Origin: Prorocentrum cordatum
Taxonomy: Eukaryota > Sar > Dinophyceae > Prorocentrales > Prorocentraceae
Length of the DNA: 64,000 nucleotides
NCBI GenBank assembly: GCA_963575745.1
Contig: CAUYUJ010003424.1
Location: 1-64,000 of the forward strand
Reading direction: 5' to 3'
Shown one piece after another: positions 10,940-20,815 of this stretch (its first letter is position 1; each line of letters begins with the position of its first letter). Under the pieces are notes generated by a model that was not told the origin of the DNA, did no database searches, and saw only the letters and a list, made by a program, of their open reading frames with translations. A program made the translations under genes and the position numbers.

Positions 10940-12346
10940 CCTTCGGCTCCTCGCGTCAGGGGAACGCGGGCGCTGTGCGCCACTAGAACGGGCGCGCGAG
11001 CGCCTGCGCGAATGACTCCGACCATGACGCTGCGGGCGATGACTCTCAGTCCCCCATTCGTCCTCGTCGTCATCTTTACGACGCGCGCGCCTCCAAACTG
11101 GGCGGTTCGCAGGCCGGGCGTGCACTGCGAACGTGAAGTGAGGGCCTTCGTTACGTCCAAGTTCATATTGGCTACGTTGGGACATGTCACCAGCATCGCG
11201 CGGGCTTCCCCGCCAACGGTCGTCGTCGCATGGTTCTCCGCATATAGGATTACCAATGACCTGCGGCTGGAGTATCAATTGTAGCTCCTCCTCTGCTGCT
11301 GGCATTGTAGCATCGGAGTCCGCAGGTGCCCCCGCCATCTCGCGGTCCGAATCGGTGAGCACGTGGCAACCCTTAACGAACTCAATTTGTGCAGGTTGCC
11401 CCGCGATGGGGATGCCCAACCAGTCCGCCAGGTTGATCTCGTCGTGGCCAACGTAGATCTCCTCGAAGAGCTCGTCGGCATATCTCTCGAGAGACACGCT
11501 GGGGCTAAGATGCCTGGCGGCCATAAAAAGGGCGGCGGCAATGGGGGTGTCTAATAGCGTCTCCCAGTCGACATACTGGATGTCCGAATCGGTTTGTGCC
11601 ACATGTATCGACGGGCCCCTGCCTCTCCCATCGCCTCGGGGGCATTCACGACGGAATTGTTGCGTGCTAGGGCAGATCTCACATTCCATGGTTTTCCCAT
11701 GGGCATCTTTCGGGTTACCCCGACGCCCCTTGCCGTGTCCTGAAGTGCGCCTGCGGGCTCCACATGTCCCCCGGAACAAGTCTTCGCATCGTGGTCCAGT
11801 GAGGGATGCCAAGAATGCCAATATACCTCTGCCATGTAGTCGCCGTCGTTTGCCTTCACCCTTGCCTCTACCCTGACCCTTTGCTCTGAACTCCCGCCGG
11901 ATAGTGCGTCGCACCTCGCGAAGTGTTTTCTTAATAAGCGTCTCCAACGGCGATTGTGTTTCCAGTATCCTAGACATAACCACTGGACCTGTTGCTCTTC
12001 TGTCAGATACGTTGGCATGTCGGAACAATCTAAGCACCAGTTCTTTCATCTGATGAAGTGTCGGTGTCGGTACCAGAGTCAAATTCAGACCCGCCGAGCC
12101 TGCAAGGGAAGTGGTTTGGGCAGGGACCGCCGTTGCCGACGGTCCCTGATATCGAACCCAGGAGTCTTGCGACCCCGTAGGCTGGCCACCATGTTGAGCT
12201 AATGCGGTTGTAGCTTTTGTTGGTTGTGGAGCATCGTTCCAGACGCTGGTGGCAGGTTGCCCTGCATTAGTATCAGTGTGAAAGGTTTCGGTACGATGAC
12301 CGCGGCTAAATATATCACCAATGTTGCCAGGGGTTCACTCAGCAAT
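10940..12346 (-). pseudogene. gag C-terminal part with zinc knuckle
   Basis: Open frame continuing after the TGA at 12347. It starts with a hydrophilic stretch, then a very basic section (about 11900-11830, rich in GKGEGKRRR) that would bind nucleic acid. A knuckle-like motif follows at about 11683-11640: C-x2-C-x4-Q-x4-C, where the canonical CCHC would have His at the Gln position. Downstream is an acidic section with several AGxPA inserts, then an Arg/Ser-rich tail. The role would be binding the element RNA. The lost His, the lack of an intact upstream frame and the frame change near 10900 all point to decay. Confidence 0.65.
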
Positions 12347-12990
12347 GTGAGCATAAGACTTCATGCGTTCGAGTAAAGAGTCAAAATGTTGCTGGGTCCT
12401 TGGCACTTGGTGGTTGAGTGGTTGTAGTAGTTGTGGTGCACGCGGCGTAACCACACCCAAAGCCCTGAACAGGATGACTGTTAGGATCTGGAAGGGATAT
12501 TGAAGCCCCCGGTCTCGGCCTCGAAGCGTGCTATCTCAAAGCGCGCCAACGTCTGGTCGATCCGCTCTCCCGCTTGGACGCGAAACTCGATGAGATGAAT
12601 TCAATCGGCGCTCCTCCTCTAGATGTTCGAATTTACTGTTGAGGAGGAACATGATGTAGGTGGCGCCGTCAGCGTGGCGACCACCAATGTTACGCCAAAG
12701 TTGATGATTCCAGAAGGTACTCTCATGGCTATGGTCCTCGCGAACCCTCCCAGACCACGCTGTAGTGCTGCGGCCTATTGGGATGGGGTCACGGTGCCTG
12801 TGGCCACGTCGATCCAGGTGTGTACCTCGCGAACGAATTCGCGGAAAGAAACATTGCCGGCAGGGTCCCAGTGGGGGCCCGTAGTGCGTGCGTCGTCTCC
12901 GCCACGCTGCATGCGCCCCACGGCACGCCCGACAGCGACCCACTGGAGGCCAAATATGGTAATACCAATCCAATGGCCCCTTGGTCATGG
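12347..12990 (-). pseudogene. gag, capsid-like N-terminal region (broken)
   Basis: The segment resembles the first part of retrotransposon gag: a tryptophan-bearing start near 12880-12820 (FREFVREVHTWID), a region around 12640-12600 reading LNSKFEHLEEERRL, then RIDQTLARFEIARFEAE and a C-terminal part LLQPLNHQVP...LLERMKSYAHIAE near 12350. I recognise this order from dinoflagellate gag proteins. It is interrupted by a TAG at about 12775, frame changes near 12700, 12600 and 12500, and a TGA at about 12347, just before TPGNIGDIF. No start codon can be assigned because the region is broken. The product would have been the capsid-forming part of the particle protein; as it stands it cannot be made. 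Confidence 0.65.
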
Positions 12991-13010
12991 TCGGATGTTC
13001 GCGGCTGGGG

Positions 13011-13615
13011 GTTGTGATGTGTTGTGGTTAACCTGCGTGGGGGTGGAGGCGGCACAAGGTCATATCGCATGTTACCATGATTTGTATATTTAAAAAAGTT
13101 TCCAAGTGGGGTAGGAAGGTGGACTTCAGGAGTGCAGTGGCGCAGGGAATTGGGACTCATGTAAGAGGCCTACGCGAGAACGGAGGTAGCGCTGCAAGTG
13201 TCCTTGCGGTTGTGCGTAAGTATGTACATTCCTCCGAACAAACCCACTGCATCCTGATGTTCCACCATGTCAGTGGTCCACCAGAGAGTGCCGTGGATGG
13301 TGAGGAGTAGAGCTAGAGCTGACCACCTATATCCAGCTCCGCCACCAAGTTTGAAAGGGGCTGGGAGGCCCAACCAGAAGCGTCGCCTAAGGCGAGGCCC
13401 ATATCATATCCAACTTTGTACCGTAGTAGCGGTCGTCCCAAAAGTAGGAGATCGTCGCGGGAGCGACGGTCCATGTCAAGCGAAGATGTCTGCGGTCCCA
13501 GTGGCAAGTAGTGTGTCTCAAGATGAGGCGCAGTCATATATTGGCGGTCGGCCGCTTGAGCACAAACGGCCGCGGACAAACGCTCGCTATCTCTCGCCCT
13601 TGCCCCAGCCTCCTT
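13011..13615. other. Gene-free stretch upstream of the decayed element
   Basis: Beyond the first gag-like residues no further coding signal or LTR-like terminal repeat is visible. The open frames here lack any recognisable motif. Confidence 0.5.
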
Positions 13616-13925
13616 CAGAGCCCCCCCCCTTTTTCCAATGGCCCCCCCCTCTCTATCCAGTGGCGCTTACTTGCTTGCTCTTGCGTGCTTGCTATCGCTT
13701 GCTTGATCTTGTTTGCCCTTGCTTGCTTGCACTTGATCGCTGGTTCTTGCTTGCTTGTTATTGCTCGCTTGCGATTGCTTGCTTCCGCTTGCTTGCTTGC
13801 GCTTGCTTGATTTTGCTCCTTCCGTCCTCCTCCCGTCCTGATCCCGTCCTCCTTTCGTCCTTCTCCCATCCTCCTCTCGTCCTCCTCCTGTCCCCCTATC
13901 TATTTGGAGTCAACGCTAGCTGACA
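13616..13925. repeat. Dispersed TTGCTTGC repeat, copy 1
   Basis: About 310 bp with a consistent order: a CCCCCCCTTTTTCCAATGG lead, a tract of degenerate CTTGCTTGCTCTTG units, a CGTCCTCCTCCCGTCCT tract and a closing stretch ATTTGGAGTCAACGCT. The same order, in the same orientation, occurs at 60655-60985. The shared ends suggest a dispersed element carrying internal tandem repeats, not two independent microsatellites. Confidence 0.85.
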
Positions 13926-14340
13926 TTAGTTGTTACACGGGTGGGATTTCCTTTCCAAAGCACGGCTCTCGCTGAATGATAAGCGCATGGGGCGGTCATC
14001 TTCCGCGCGGATACTTCAAGTCATCAAACGTAGTGGTTGTAGCGACTGATGCGGAGGGAACTTGGGACATGAGGATGTGGGTTAGCATCGTAGGTGCATT
14101 ATGGGTTTACTCAACTCCTCCTCTCCTCCTCCTCCTGCTCCTCCTCCAACATCAACACAATCACACGACAACTCGCCGCTTGGGCCTCGCCGCCAGTCCA
14201 AACAGCGAGCATAACCTAGGCACAGCCACATCGAGGCTTCCATGGAAACATGTCTGCAACCAGCAACAGATTTGGTGCGTCCCCATCCCTGGTCACATCG
14301 CAAGATCGCAGACGCGGGCACCGAAGCTTCGCTGTTGGTT
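13926..14340. other. Gene-free stretch
   Basis: No recognisable gene or clear repeat; a short CTCCTC tract lies at 14118-14145. Confidence 0.4.
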
Positions 14341-14695
14341 GCCCACCCGCGGGTTTCATCATAAGGTGCACCATCTATGAGTTGCGCCATTGGTCGCGCT
14401 TCAGGCTTCGCCATCTCCACGGGGCGCGCCGCAAATTGCCCATTGATTGCCCGATACATGGGTTGCGCCGTAAGTTGCGCACTTGGTTGCGCCACAGGTC
14501 GCGCACGCGGAGCACTCGGTGGCCGAAAACAAAACGGCGTGCTACCGGGTGGCGACAAAAGTTGCGCACTCGGCGCCCGAGAATGAAACGGTCTGCGTAG
14601 GGATGGCGCCACAAGTTGCGCACTCGGCGGCCGATCATACCATGGCCTGTAGTCACCATCGTCACTCCGCGTAAGCCACCATCAAACATCATCAA
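14341..14695. repeat. Degenerate tandem repeat with GTTGCGC motif
   Basis: Loose tandem units carrying AAGTTGCGCACTCGG (near 14472, 14560 and 14610) and GGTTGCGCC. The last two units, about 55 bp long, are clearest and include a GCCCGAGAATGAAACGG / GGCCGAAAACAAAACGG pair. Open frames on both strands are translations of this repeat. Confidence 0.6.
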
Positions 14696-15560
14696 ATGTC
14701 TAGTTGGGTTCGTCGCCTCGATTCATGTGCCTCCCGCCCGTTTACTACGCATCACAGCCACCGTCATCGACAACACTCAATCGTCATAGTGGCTGCCTAT
14801 CAACCCTCAGCACCCATCATCATGGCTGTTGTTGTCGCCATTTAGAAACATCCCCATCATCAACAAATCATCGGAATCACCATCGCCATTTACGCGTTGG
14901 CACATTGACACATGTAAATCCCCCTTCCCCAGGAGATCGTCCTACTTAGCCGCCCTCGGCATGGCATTGTCCGTACGAAAGCCTAGATACTTCAGACTAT
15001 TACTGTCAGTCGCGTCCTTTGCAAAACGTTAGACTCACGGGCCACATTTGGGCACCGCAAGCATGCAAAAAGGTCAGCGAATGGAATACAGCAAGAGTTG
15101 AGGGAGAAGGCCCCAGCGCATTCCCTACCAATATGCATGTCGAAATGTCCGTGGCACGCGCAACGTGCAATGAAGGATCGCAACCGCACCGCGCTAAGCA
15201 AATCACTCACCAATGCTTCCTTTGACAGACGCGCGCGCACTGCGACACACATGAGCAAAGCGCGGCTGCATGCGGAGGCCGTGCAGAAAAACACTGACGT
15301 TGGGAATGTACCCCCAGATCTCCAATCGACGTCTTTTCTGTCCAGCCCGCGGGCTCAAAGATCTGCCGGCAACGCTGCGGGCGCCGGGCTGTGAAGCTCC
15401 CTGCCGGACTGCTGATGTCTTGTGTTCTTCGTGATATCTTTTGCGCTTGCCTTGTGCCTCCGATGCTGTCTCCCTTCTACTGTCTTCCGGGGAGCTCAGG
15501 CCGTCGAGCAAACATCGGAGGGGATCCCTTCAATTCCTGGCCGGTCCATGCTGCCCTGAC
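14696..15560. other. Gene-free stretch
   Basis: Mixed composition, ATC-rich at 14720-14900. No gene, long repeat or RNA gene recognised. Confidence 0.4.
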
Positions 15561-15579
15561 ATTTCCACAGGACGCCATC

Positions 15580-15860
15580 CCACGGCCAGGACGGCCCAAG
15601 AGGCCTCGAAGACGCCCCCCGAAGAGGGCTTCAAGAGCCCAAGACGGCCGACGATAGCCTCAAGATGCGTCCAGGATCATCCCGAGACGCCCCCGAGAGG
15701 GCACAACGTGGACAAAAACTGCGCGTCTCAATGTTTCTCCCCTGTCCCACGCTTTTTCAAAGATATCCCAAGGTCGTTTCAGGACTGCCCTCCAGAGTCC
15801 CAGTTTTGACAGCACTGAGATGACCTCCAAAGGCCCCGCGATGCCGCCCAAATCGTCCAG
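15580..15860 (+). repeat. GACGGCC-CAAGAG dispersed repeat patch
   Basis: Loosely periodic stretch with units such as GGACGGCCCAAGAGGCC and CAAGACGGCC. The same motif forms patches at 16100-16215, 23670-24125, 50440-50800 and 52130-52550 in this orientation and at 22440-22830 in the opposite one. Translations give Pro/Lys/Arg repeats of the type PKTAPRGPQ, in several frames, so coding use is unlikely. Confidence 0.6.
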
Positions 15861-15970
15861 CATGGTCCAACAGACCCCCACTATGGTCGTTAAAGGCTTA
15901 ACAACTTCTGCCGTCTTTCGACTCGCGCTAGAGCGGCCGCGAATTGCTCCAACTTTCCCTGGAGATCTCT

Positions 15971-16066
15971 GAATTTACTTAGATTTACCCGGATTTATCT
16001 CGATTGACTTGGATATACCTGAATTTACTTCGACTTATCTGCATTTACCTGGATTTATCTGGCTCG
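15971..16066. repeat. 12-bp tandem repeat (GATTTACTTG-like)
   Basis: About eight units of the pattern (G/A)ATTTA(C/T)(C/T)T(G/C/T)(G/C) in tandem, AT-rich against a GC-rich background. Confidence 0.75.
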
Positions 16067-16099
16067 ATCCCCACAAGTCGATTGGCGAAAAGTCCACAA

Positions 16100-16310
16100 G
16101 CCCTTAAGGATATGGCCCCAAAGCGCCCCCAAGATGGGCCGCAGAGGCCACAGGCCGAGACTGCCGAAGATGGCCCGAGAGCCCTCAAAATGCCACCCGA
16201 CCGGCCCCAAACGCCCCGGTCGAACAAAAACAGCACATTCCGCCTGTGGTTCGGCGGCGCGCACAAGGGGGTATGGGGGAGGGGGGAAGGCCTCTTAGAA
16301 GCCTTCCGCC
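16100..16310. repeat. GACGGCC-type patch followed by a small hairpin
   Basis: Units of CCCCAAGATGGGCC and ACCGGCCCCAAACGCCCC type belong to the dispersed repeat at 15580-15860. At 16284-16308 a short hairpin GGAAGGCCTCTTAGAAGCCTTCC has arms of 9-10 bp. Confidence 0.5.
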
Positions 16311-17035
16311 CTCCTCCCGCCCCCCTCTGCGCGTGGCCGAGTGGTCTGGGCCCGCACCCTCAAACTGCTGCGCAAGTTCATGTACACGCGCTCACTCAAG
16401 TCTGTGACGCGCGGGCGCATGGGAGACAGCAAGAGACGACGGAACACCCCGACGTACAGATTTGCGCAATGCAGCCATGCCCGATCGCAATACACTCGAA
16501 GGATGTGCTGCAGCGCGTCCACGGAGAATTTGCCAGGCAACAGCGGACGCATTCCGGCGTGTCGCCTTCTGGGTGAGTTTGATTTGACGTTGCATCTCGT
16601 CCAAACTCCGTTCTCCCCCCTCGGGAACGGGTTCACACCGCCTCAATGCAAGAAAACGTTCGCCAGCGTGTACTATACTCACAATTTTTGCGTTGGGAAT
16701 GCGCAAGCTGCGTGGAGGGCACGCTAGGCGGTACAACTTGTTTTTGTCAACTCATGAATTGCCAAGTCCACAGCTCGCGCAATCATCCCACCCTCTAACC
16801 CGCAACATGGTTGGCAAAACCCATACGGCCACAATTGCGGTTGCCGATTGGCACTTGGAAGCGCGACTTTGCGACCGCGGCGAACGCTCGCGCGCGGAGC
16901 AACCAGATGGTGTGGCACAACTGATGCAGTCGCGCTGGTTCTTGCCGATTGGAACTTCCCGACGCGTCTCAAATGCCGCGTTGGCGCGCGGGCACTTCAG
17001 TGCGGGTCGGTGGTTCGGGCGGGCGCGGTATCATG
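16311..17035. other. Gene-free stretch
   Basis: Nothing supportable. A tRNA-like A-box at 16333 was examined and rejected because no cloverleaf forms. Confidence 0.4.
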
Positions 17036-17200
17036 ATGACGCCGACAACGGCGACAACGATGATGAGAGTAGCGATGGTTGTGGCGATAATGGCCATGAC
17101 AACGGCAAGGGCAATGATGGCGCCGATGCTGGTGACGACGATGACGATGACGATGTCCATGCGTCGGCGACGACACTGATTTGCTGCTGATGGCGACAAA
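17036..17200. repeat. Degenerate GAYGGC/GATGAC trinucleotide tract
   Basis: Interrupted run of GAT, GAC and GGC triplets. It would read as an Asp/Asn/Gly-rich or Ile/Val-rich peptide in the possible frames; no unique flanking coding sequence was found. Confidence 0.6.
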
Positions 17201-17543
17201 CGAGGGCGAATGACGATGGCGATCACCACGGTGATGCGATGGCGCTGATGAGGGTGGTGGTGAGGAAGTGCCCGACCACAGAAATTCAAGACAACTGGCA
17301 GACATTGTGTTGACGAAGACGTGGCTTTTCTGATGATGTTGAAGAGCTCTATCTCCTGCATTTCCCAGGCTAGCCTCCCATATTTCTCCGACGGCCGCCT
17401 CGTCCTCAGATACAGTCAGACCCAGGCCATAAGAACATCCCTCAAGAACATGGGACCCTCCGTCGGCCCAAACAAACAGAACATCCGAGGGTACCCTCCC
17501 CGAGATGCACCAAAACGTCCAACAAGCACGAAGAACACCATGG

Positions 17544-17610
17544 GGGTACCCTCCCCAAACCGGCCTCGATCCTATACCCCGGTCCGACTGTCCGGTTTGG
17601 GTACGTACCC
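17544..17610. repeat. Small fold-back element
   Basis: Arms at 17544-17563 and 17592-17610 (GGGTAC...CCCAAACCGG paired with CCGGTTTGGG...GTACCC) match at about 17 of 20 positions around a loop of 28 bp. No flanking duplication is evident. Confidence 0.55.
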
Positions 17611-17859
17611 TTTTAAGCCTGCAGCCGGCGCCGTAATCTTCCTCGCCTTCCTCCCTGTCGCCGAGGCCGAGGGGGGGGGAGGGGCGGCGAGGCGGGGAGG
17701 GGGGCCCGAGGGGGGCGTCGAGGGCCGTCGGCGCCGAGCCGCGCGTGCGCGCGCTGCCGCCCTCGCGGCAACACACGGAGTAGCCGCGCGACCAGTGTTG
17801 GAGAGCGCCAGCTGTGCACCTGCAGCCATCCTGCCCATAGAAACAACCAACGATCCATA

Positions 17860-17950
17860 TACATATACATATATACAAGTGTGTATATATAGTGCATATA
17901 TATATACACATGTGTTGTGTGTAGATGTGTGTGCGCGTGTGCACATACAC
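17860..17950. repeat. TA/TATACA and TG microsatellite
   Basis: Alternating pyrimidine-purine tract with TATATACA and GTGTGT runs, strongly AT-rich compared with its surroundings. Confidence 0.8.
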
Positions 17951-18359
17951 TTTGTGGAACATCCGAAAGTTTCTGCGCCATTGCGCCGTTGTTTGATTCT
18001 CTGAGCGCACCGATCCTGCCCAGGCCGATCCTGGGCCCAGGGCCGGCGCATGCCGCGACCCTGGCCTGGCCGGGGAAGGACGGCGCACGAGCCAACCCCC
18101 GGCCCGAGGCGAGCCTGGCCAGGATCGGTGCAGGCGTCTAGCTGCCGCCCTCCAGCACGACCCGGGGGGGGGGGCGCCGGCCGCGCACCTCGGCATCGCG
18201 AGGCCTCCAGGGGGCCTTCGGCCCGAAGGAAACAGGTCCCGGAGGCCAAGGGGCCCCGGGTTCCTGGGTCGACCTCGGGCCCTCCACGGCCCTGGGCCCC
18301 CGAGGAGACGGCTGGCGAGGGAGAGCTGCTCCTGGGGGAGGCCCTGGTTCCTGGGGACC

Positions 18360-18530
18360 GTTTCCCTCGGGGCCCCTCCTCCGCTCCTTCCTGGAGGACT
18401 CCTCGCCCTCCTGGCGAGGCCTCCTGGAGGGCTCCCTGCTTCCCTCCTGGAGGACCCCTCGCCTTTCCGGCGAGGCCTCCACGCCGGAGGAGCCGCCCTC
18501 CAGGAGGGAGGGAGAGGAACGGGAGCTCCG
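18360..18530. repeat. Clustered GC-rich inverted repeats
   Basis: Several overlapping palindromes built from CCTGGAGGA, CTCGCC and GGCGAGGCCTCC. For example CTCGCC-CTCCTGGCGAGG and CTCGCCTTTCCGGCGAG form short hairpins next to CTCCAGGAGG-type palindromes. Strong secondary structure is expected; no gene is supported. Confidence 0.6.
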
Positions 18531-18591
18531 AGAAGCTGACGTCGAGCCTCCGCTCCCAGAGGTCTTGGGGCCTCTGGAGGAACACAGCACG

Positions 18592-18720
18592 GGGCCCAAG
18601 AATGTACACCACCACCACCACCTCCCTCACCCCCTCCCTCGCTCAGGAAAGAGGAGGGGAAAAGGATGGTGGAGGAGGGAGGTGGAAAGGAAGTGGTGGT
18701 GGTGTATACTCTTGGGGCCC
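18592..18720. repeat. Fold-back element, 129 bp
   Basis: Arms 18592-18619 (GGGCCCAAGAATGTACACC, then CACC repeats) and 18693-18720 (GTGGTGG, then TGTATACTCTTGGGGCCC) are imperfect inverted copies, about 24 of 27 positions. The central part is GAGG-rich. The shape is that of a MITE without a transposase; no target-site duplication was found. Confidence 0.65.
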
Positions 18721-18889
18721 GCACACAGTCGAAGCATGGCTGCAAGAAAGCGGGTCAAGCACACGAGCCCCGTCCCCATGGGCCCGCGGGCCCATGGCGG
18801 TGCTCCGAACGGAGAGATCTCCAATGTGGAGAGTCCGAGATGGGAGAAGATGGGTGCAAATCGTCGCCCTACTATGAGGAACGCCGGAC

Positions 18890-19080
18890 AAGAGACGGAG
18901 AGTAAGACGAAACCAGAACCGGGACTAGATCGAATCGGGAGAAATCGGGGACCTGCAAGATCTAACGGCTTTGGAGGATCTACTGGGCGCCGCGGCCGTT
19001 CCAAAGCGCTACGGAATGCTCTGAGAGCACTCCGGAACGCTCTGGAACTGATTTCTCCCCGTCCTTGCGAGGCGGGGACT
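18890..19080 (+). repeat. Dispersed palindromic repeat, copy 1
   Basis: The stretch around 18957-19080 aligns with 20692-20812: GATCT-n-GGC, TGGAGGAT, GGGCGCCGCGGCC, then a palindromic core with GAACGCTCTG and a closing GATTT-n-TCC-n-CGTCCT. The upstream 60 bp also show weak similarity. No coding function is seen. Confidence 0.65.
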
Positions 19081-19188
19081 TATCCATATCCACCACCTGG
19101 GAACCGACGTCCTGGTGCCCCAGCGGGCGGTGGATATGGATACATTTCGGCCCCTGGGGGCCCGAATATGTCCATATCCACCGCCCGC
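19081..19188. repeat. Near-perfect hairpin with a third arm copy
   Basis: Arms at 19123-19154 and 19157-19188 pair over about 30 positions with few mismatches (GCGGGCGGTGGATATGG against CCATATCCACCGCCCGC) and almost no loop. A third copy of the CCATATCCACC arm lies at 19084-19094, so the structure can form alternative hairpins. It could act as a fold-back element or small-RNA precursor; nothing here decides. Confidence 0.75.
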
Positions 19189-20128
19189 CGAGGCTCCGAA
19201 AACCGACCCCTAAGGGGGCCTTTTTGGCCACGGCGAGCCTCGGCCCAACGAGCGGGCCCCCCGCCCCGAAGCCCTGAGGAGCGGTCCGGAAACGGGAGCC
19301 CCTCCTGAGCCTGAGACGGCCCCATCAGCGCCTGCAGGTCACCCAACTTTGCGCGCCAGGCACCGCGATGCGCGGTCATCTTTGCGCCCTCGCATGCTGG
19401 CGCCGCCCCTTCCCCCCGCTGGAGAGCAGCAGTCGCTCTGGCCTGGGCCACGACGCAAGAAGCATGCTGATCTTCGCGCCCCCGCAGGTGATCTAGGCGT
19501 CTTGACTGCATTCATCGATCGGAAGAAGTGCGGGTAGAAGCATGAGGCAGGAAGGCGTTGAGAAAGAAGATTGCTTCCCGCCCGCCCCATACAGAGGAAT
19601 GACAATGGAGGACCACTCGAAGACTGCAGCAGGAAGGCGCCCAGAGTAGGTTGGAATCTTGGGATCCCCAGGTACCTCATTTCAACTACCCAAGAGGGAC
19701 CCCTCCAGAACTGGGGCTGCGCTTGACCCTCGCGCCAGCTGTCCAGTCGGCGTCCCCTCCCCCCGCCCCCAGAGGCGGTCGAGACGACCCGCGCCGCCCC
19801 GGCCCCACGGAAGGCGAAGGCGCGCGCTGCCCGGGCACCGTCGGCGAATCCGAGCGCGGCCGAGATCAAGAGGAGAGGGAGCGCCGAGGGGGAACGGCGG
19901 GGGGGGGGAGACTGGCTCAGGGGGGGGGGGGACCAGTGACCTGGAATCGGCGGTACATCGCCGAAACGCACGTGCCTGGGCGGGGCCCGGGCCACGCTTC
20001 GTGATGAGTGGGCGAGGTGGGGGCCGGTGCCTCCCCTCCAGGAGGAGGTTCCGCGCATCGTGGCCCGAGGGGCCAGGGGACGCGCGGAGAGAGGAAGGGG
20101 CCGTGATGTCCACCCCTCCCCCTAGACA

Positions 20129-20270
20129 AGCGCGTTCCACCACTCGCAAAGCAACTGCTCGCAAAGTGGCCTGGGTCCGCCATGGGGGATCTGTGATGCA
20201 TCACATCGGGGCAGGCCTGTGCCCTTTCGGACGTTTGCGGGTACGCACTTTGCGAGTAGAGGAACGCGCT
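20129..20270. repeat. Inverted repeat, 23-bp arms
   Basis: Arms 20129-20151 (AGCGCGTTCC...CTCGCAAAG) and 20248-20270 (CTTTGCGAG...GGAACGCGCT) match at 21 of 23 positions across a 96-bp centre. An extra GCTCGCAAAGTGG copy sits just inside the left arm. This is a MITE-like structure. Confidence 0.7.
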
Positions 20271-20639
20271 CGGTGACTCCTGGTCCTTACCCCCCTCCTG
20301 GGCGCCCCCGTCGAAAGGGTCGGAGGACTAGCTGCGCGACAAATGCCGGGTCGCGGAGTGTCGCGGGTGCAAGAGCAAAGCAGCTGCCGCCCCTGCTCTC
20401 CGCCCTCCGGCTCCTCCCTGCCCTCCCCCGACCCTGCACCGCCCCTCCTCCACGCGGCCTGCCTGCACAGCTCATGCAGGCCCGACAGGGTTGGCGCGGA
20501 GGCGTACGAAGACGGCAAGGCGGCGCGCACGCACACAAGCGATGCCGGTTGCTGCCCTGCGATTGCCGAGACGGCGAGACACGAGCGCCGAACAATGCCA
20601 TCGGAGGAGTCGGGGACAGGGCAGAGCAACCTGCTGAGA

Positions 20640-20815
20640 CGAAGCCTGGGCGAGGGTAAATTCGGGTGATGGCGAATCGAGATTCTCTGAGATCTGGCGG
20701 CCATGGAGGATGTCTCGGGCGCCGCGGCCTTTCTCAGAGCGTTCTGGAACGCTCTGAGAGCGTTCCAGAACGCCCTGGAACGGATTTATCCTCGTCCTAG
20801 CCCCGTCCGCCCTAC
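20640..20815 (+). repeat. Dispersed palindromic repeat, copy 2
   Basis: Partner of 18890-19080. Its core contains the palindrome GAGCGTTC-TG-GAACGCTC at about 20736-20755, followed by a second half-palindrome GAGCGTTCCAGAACG. The first copy has diverged within the palindrome. Confidence 0.65.

Larger units (their letters stand above)
4273..12265 (-). repeat. Family of 14-bp GC palindromes encoding AGxPA
   Basis: Plus-strand consensus GCRGG-NNNN-CCCGC. Copies read directly: 4273, 5070, 5360, 6340, 6560, 7082, 7109, 7718, 7892, 8226, 8715, 9350, 9383, 9729, 9912, 9939, 10298, 10903, 11200, 11322, 11391 and 12252 (14 bp each). Site 6432 is similar but in the opposite sense. All the others have the same orientation; read on the minus strand, most give Ala-Gly-(Gln/Glu/Lys/Ala)-Pro-Ala in the frame of the surrounding polyprotein. 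Arms of 5 bp flank a 4-nt loop, mostly TTGC or TTTC. I saw no comparable cluster elsewhere in the window. Confidence 0.8.
3716..13010 (-). mobile_element. Decayed LTR-retrotransposon-like gag-pro element
   Basis: Reading from 13.0 kb down to 3.7 kb on the minus strand gives one continuous chain of polyprotein segments. In order these are a capsid-like gag region, a basic region with a zinc knuckle, several unassigned hydrophilic domains, a RING finger, a retropepsin-like segment and a conserved region after it. Segments in the same frame are separated by single in-frame stops (near 12345, 7702, 6856 and 4392) or by small frame changes, not by intron-sized gaps. This is the pattern of a mutated polyprotein, not of separate genes. 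Integrase, reverse transcriptase and LTRs were not found; the 3' part appears lost at the junction with the satellite block near 3.7 kb. The order gag, knuckle, protease fits Ty1/copia-like elements of dinoflagellates, but with no RT visible the superfamily is an inference. Confidence 0.7.

Noticed and set aside
3716-13010. Decayed element as an intron-containing host gene
   Set aside because: Neighbouring segments join in the same frame across single stops or small frame changes; no GT/GC-AG intron-sized gap is needed, and gag, knuckle and protease motifs occur in retroelement order.
16331-16395. tRNA-like sequence (TGGCCGAGTGGTC, a good A-box; possible GCGCGTG/CACGCGC acceptor pairing)
   Set aside because: The D-stem can form, but no anticodon stem or T-stem with a GTTCRA loop fits, and the perfect acceptor pairing leaves no room for positions 8-9. 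At most it is a decayed tRNA-derived SINE head.
16997-18745. 582-codon minus-strand frame
   Set aside because: Composition changes with each local repeat and there is no domain; stop codons are rare in this GC-rich DNA.
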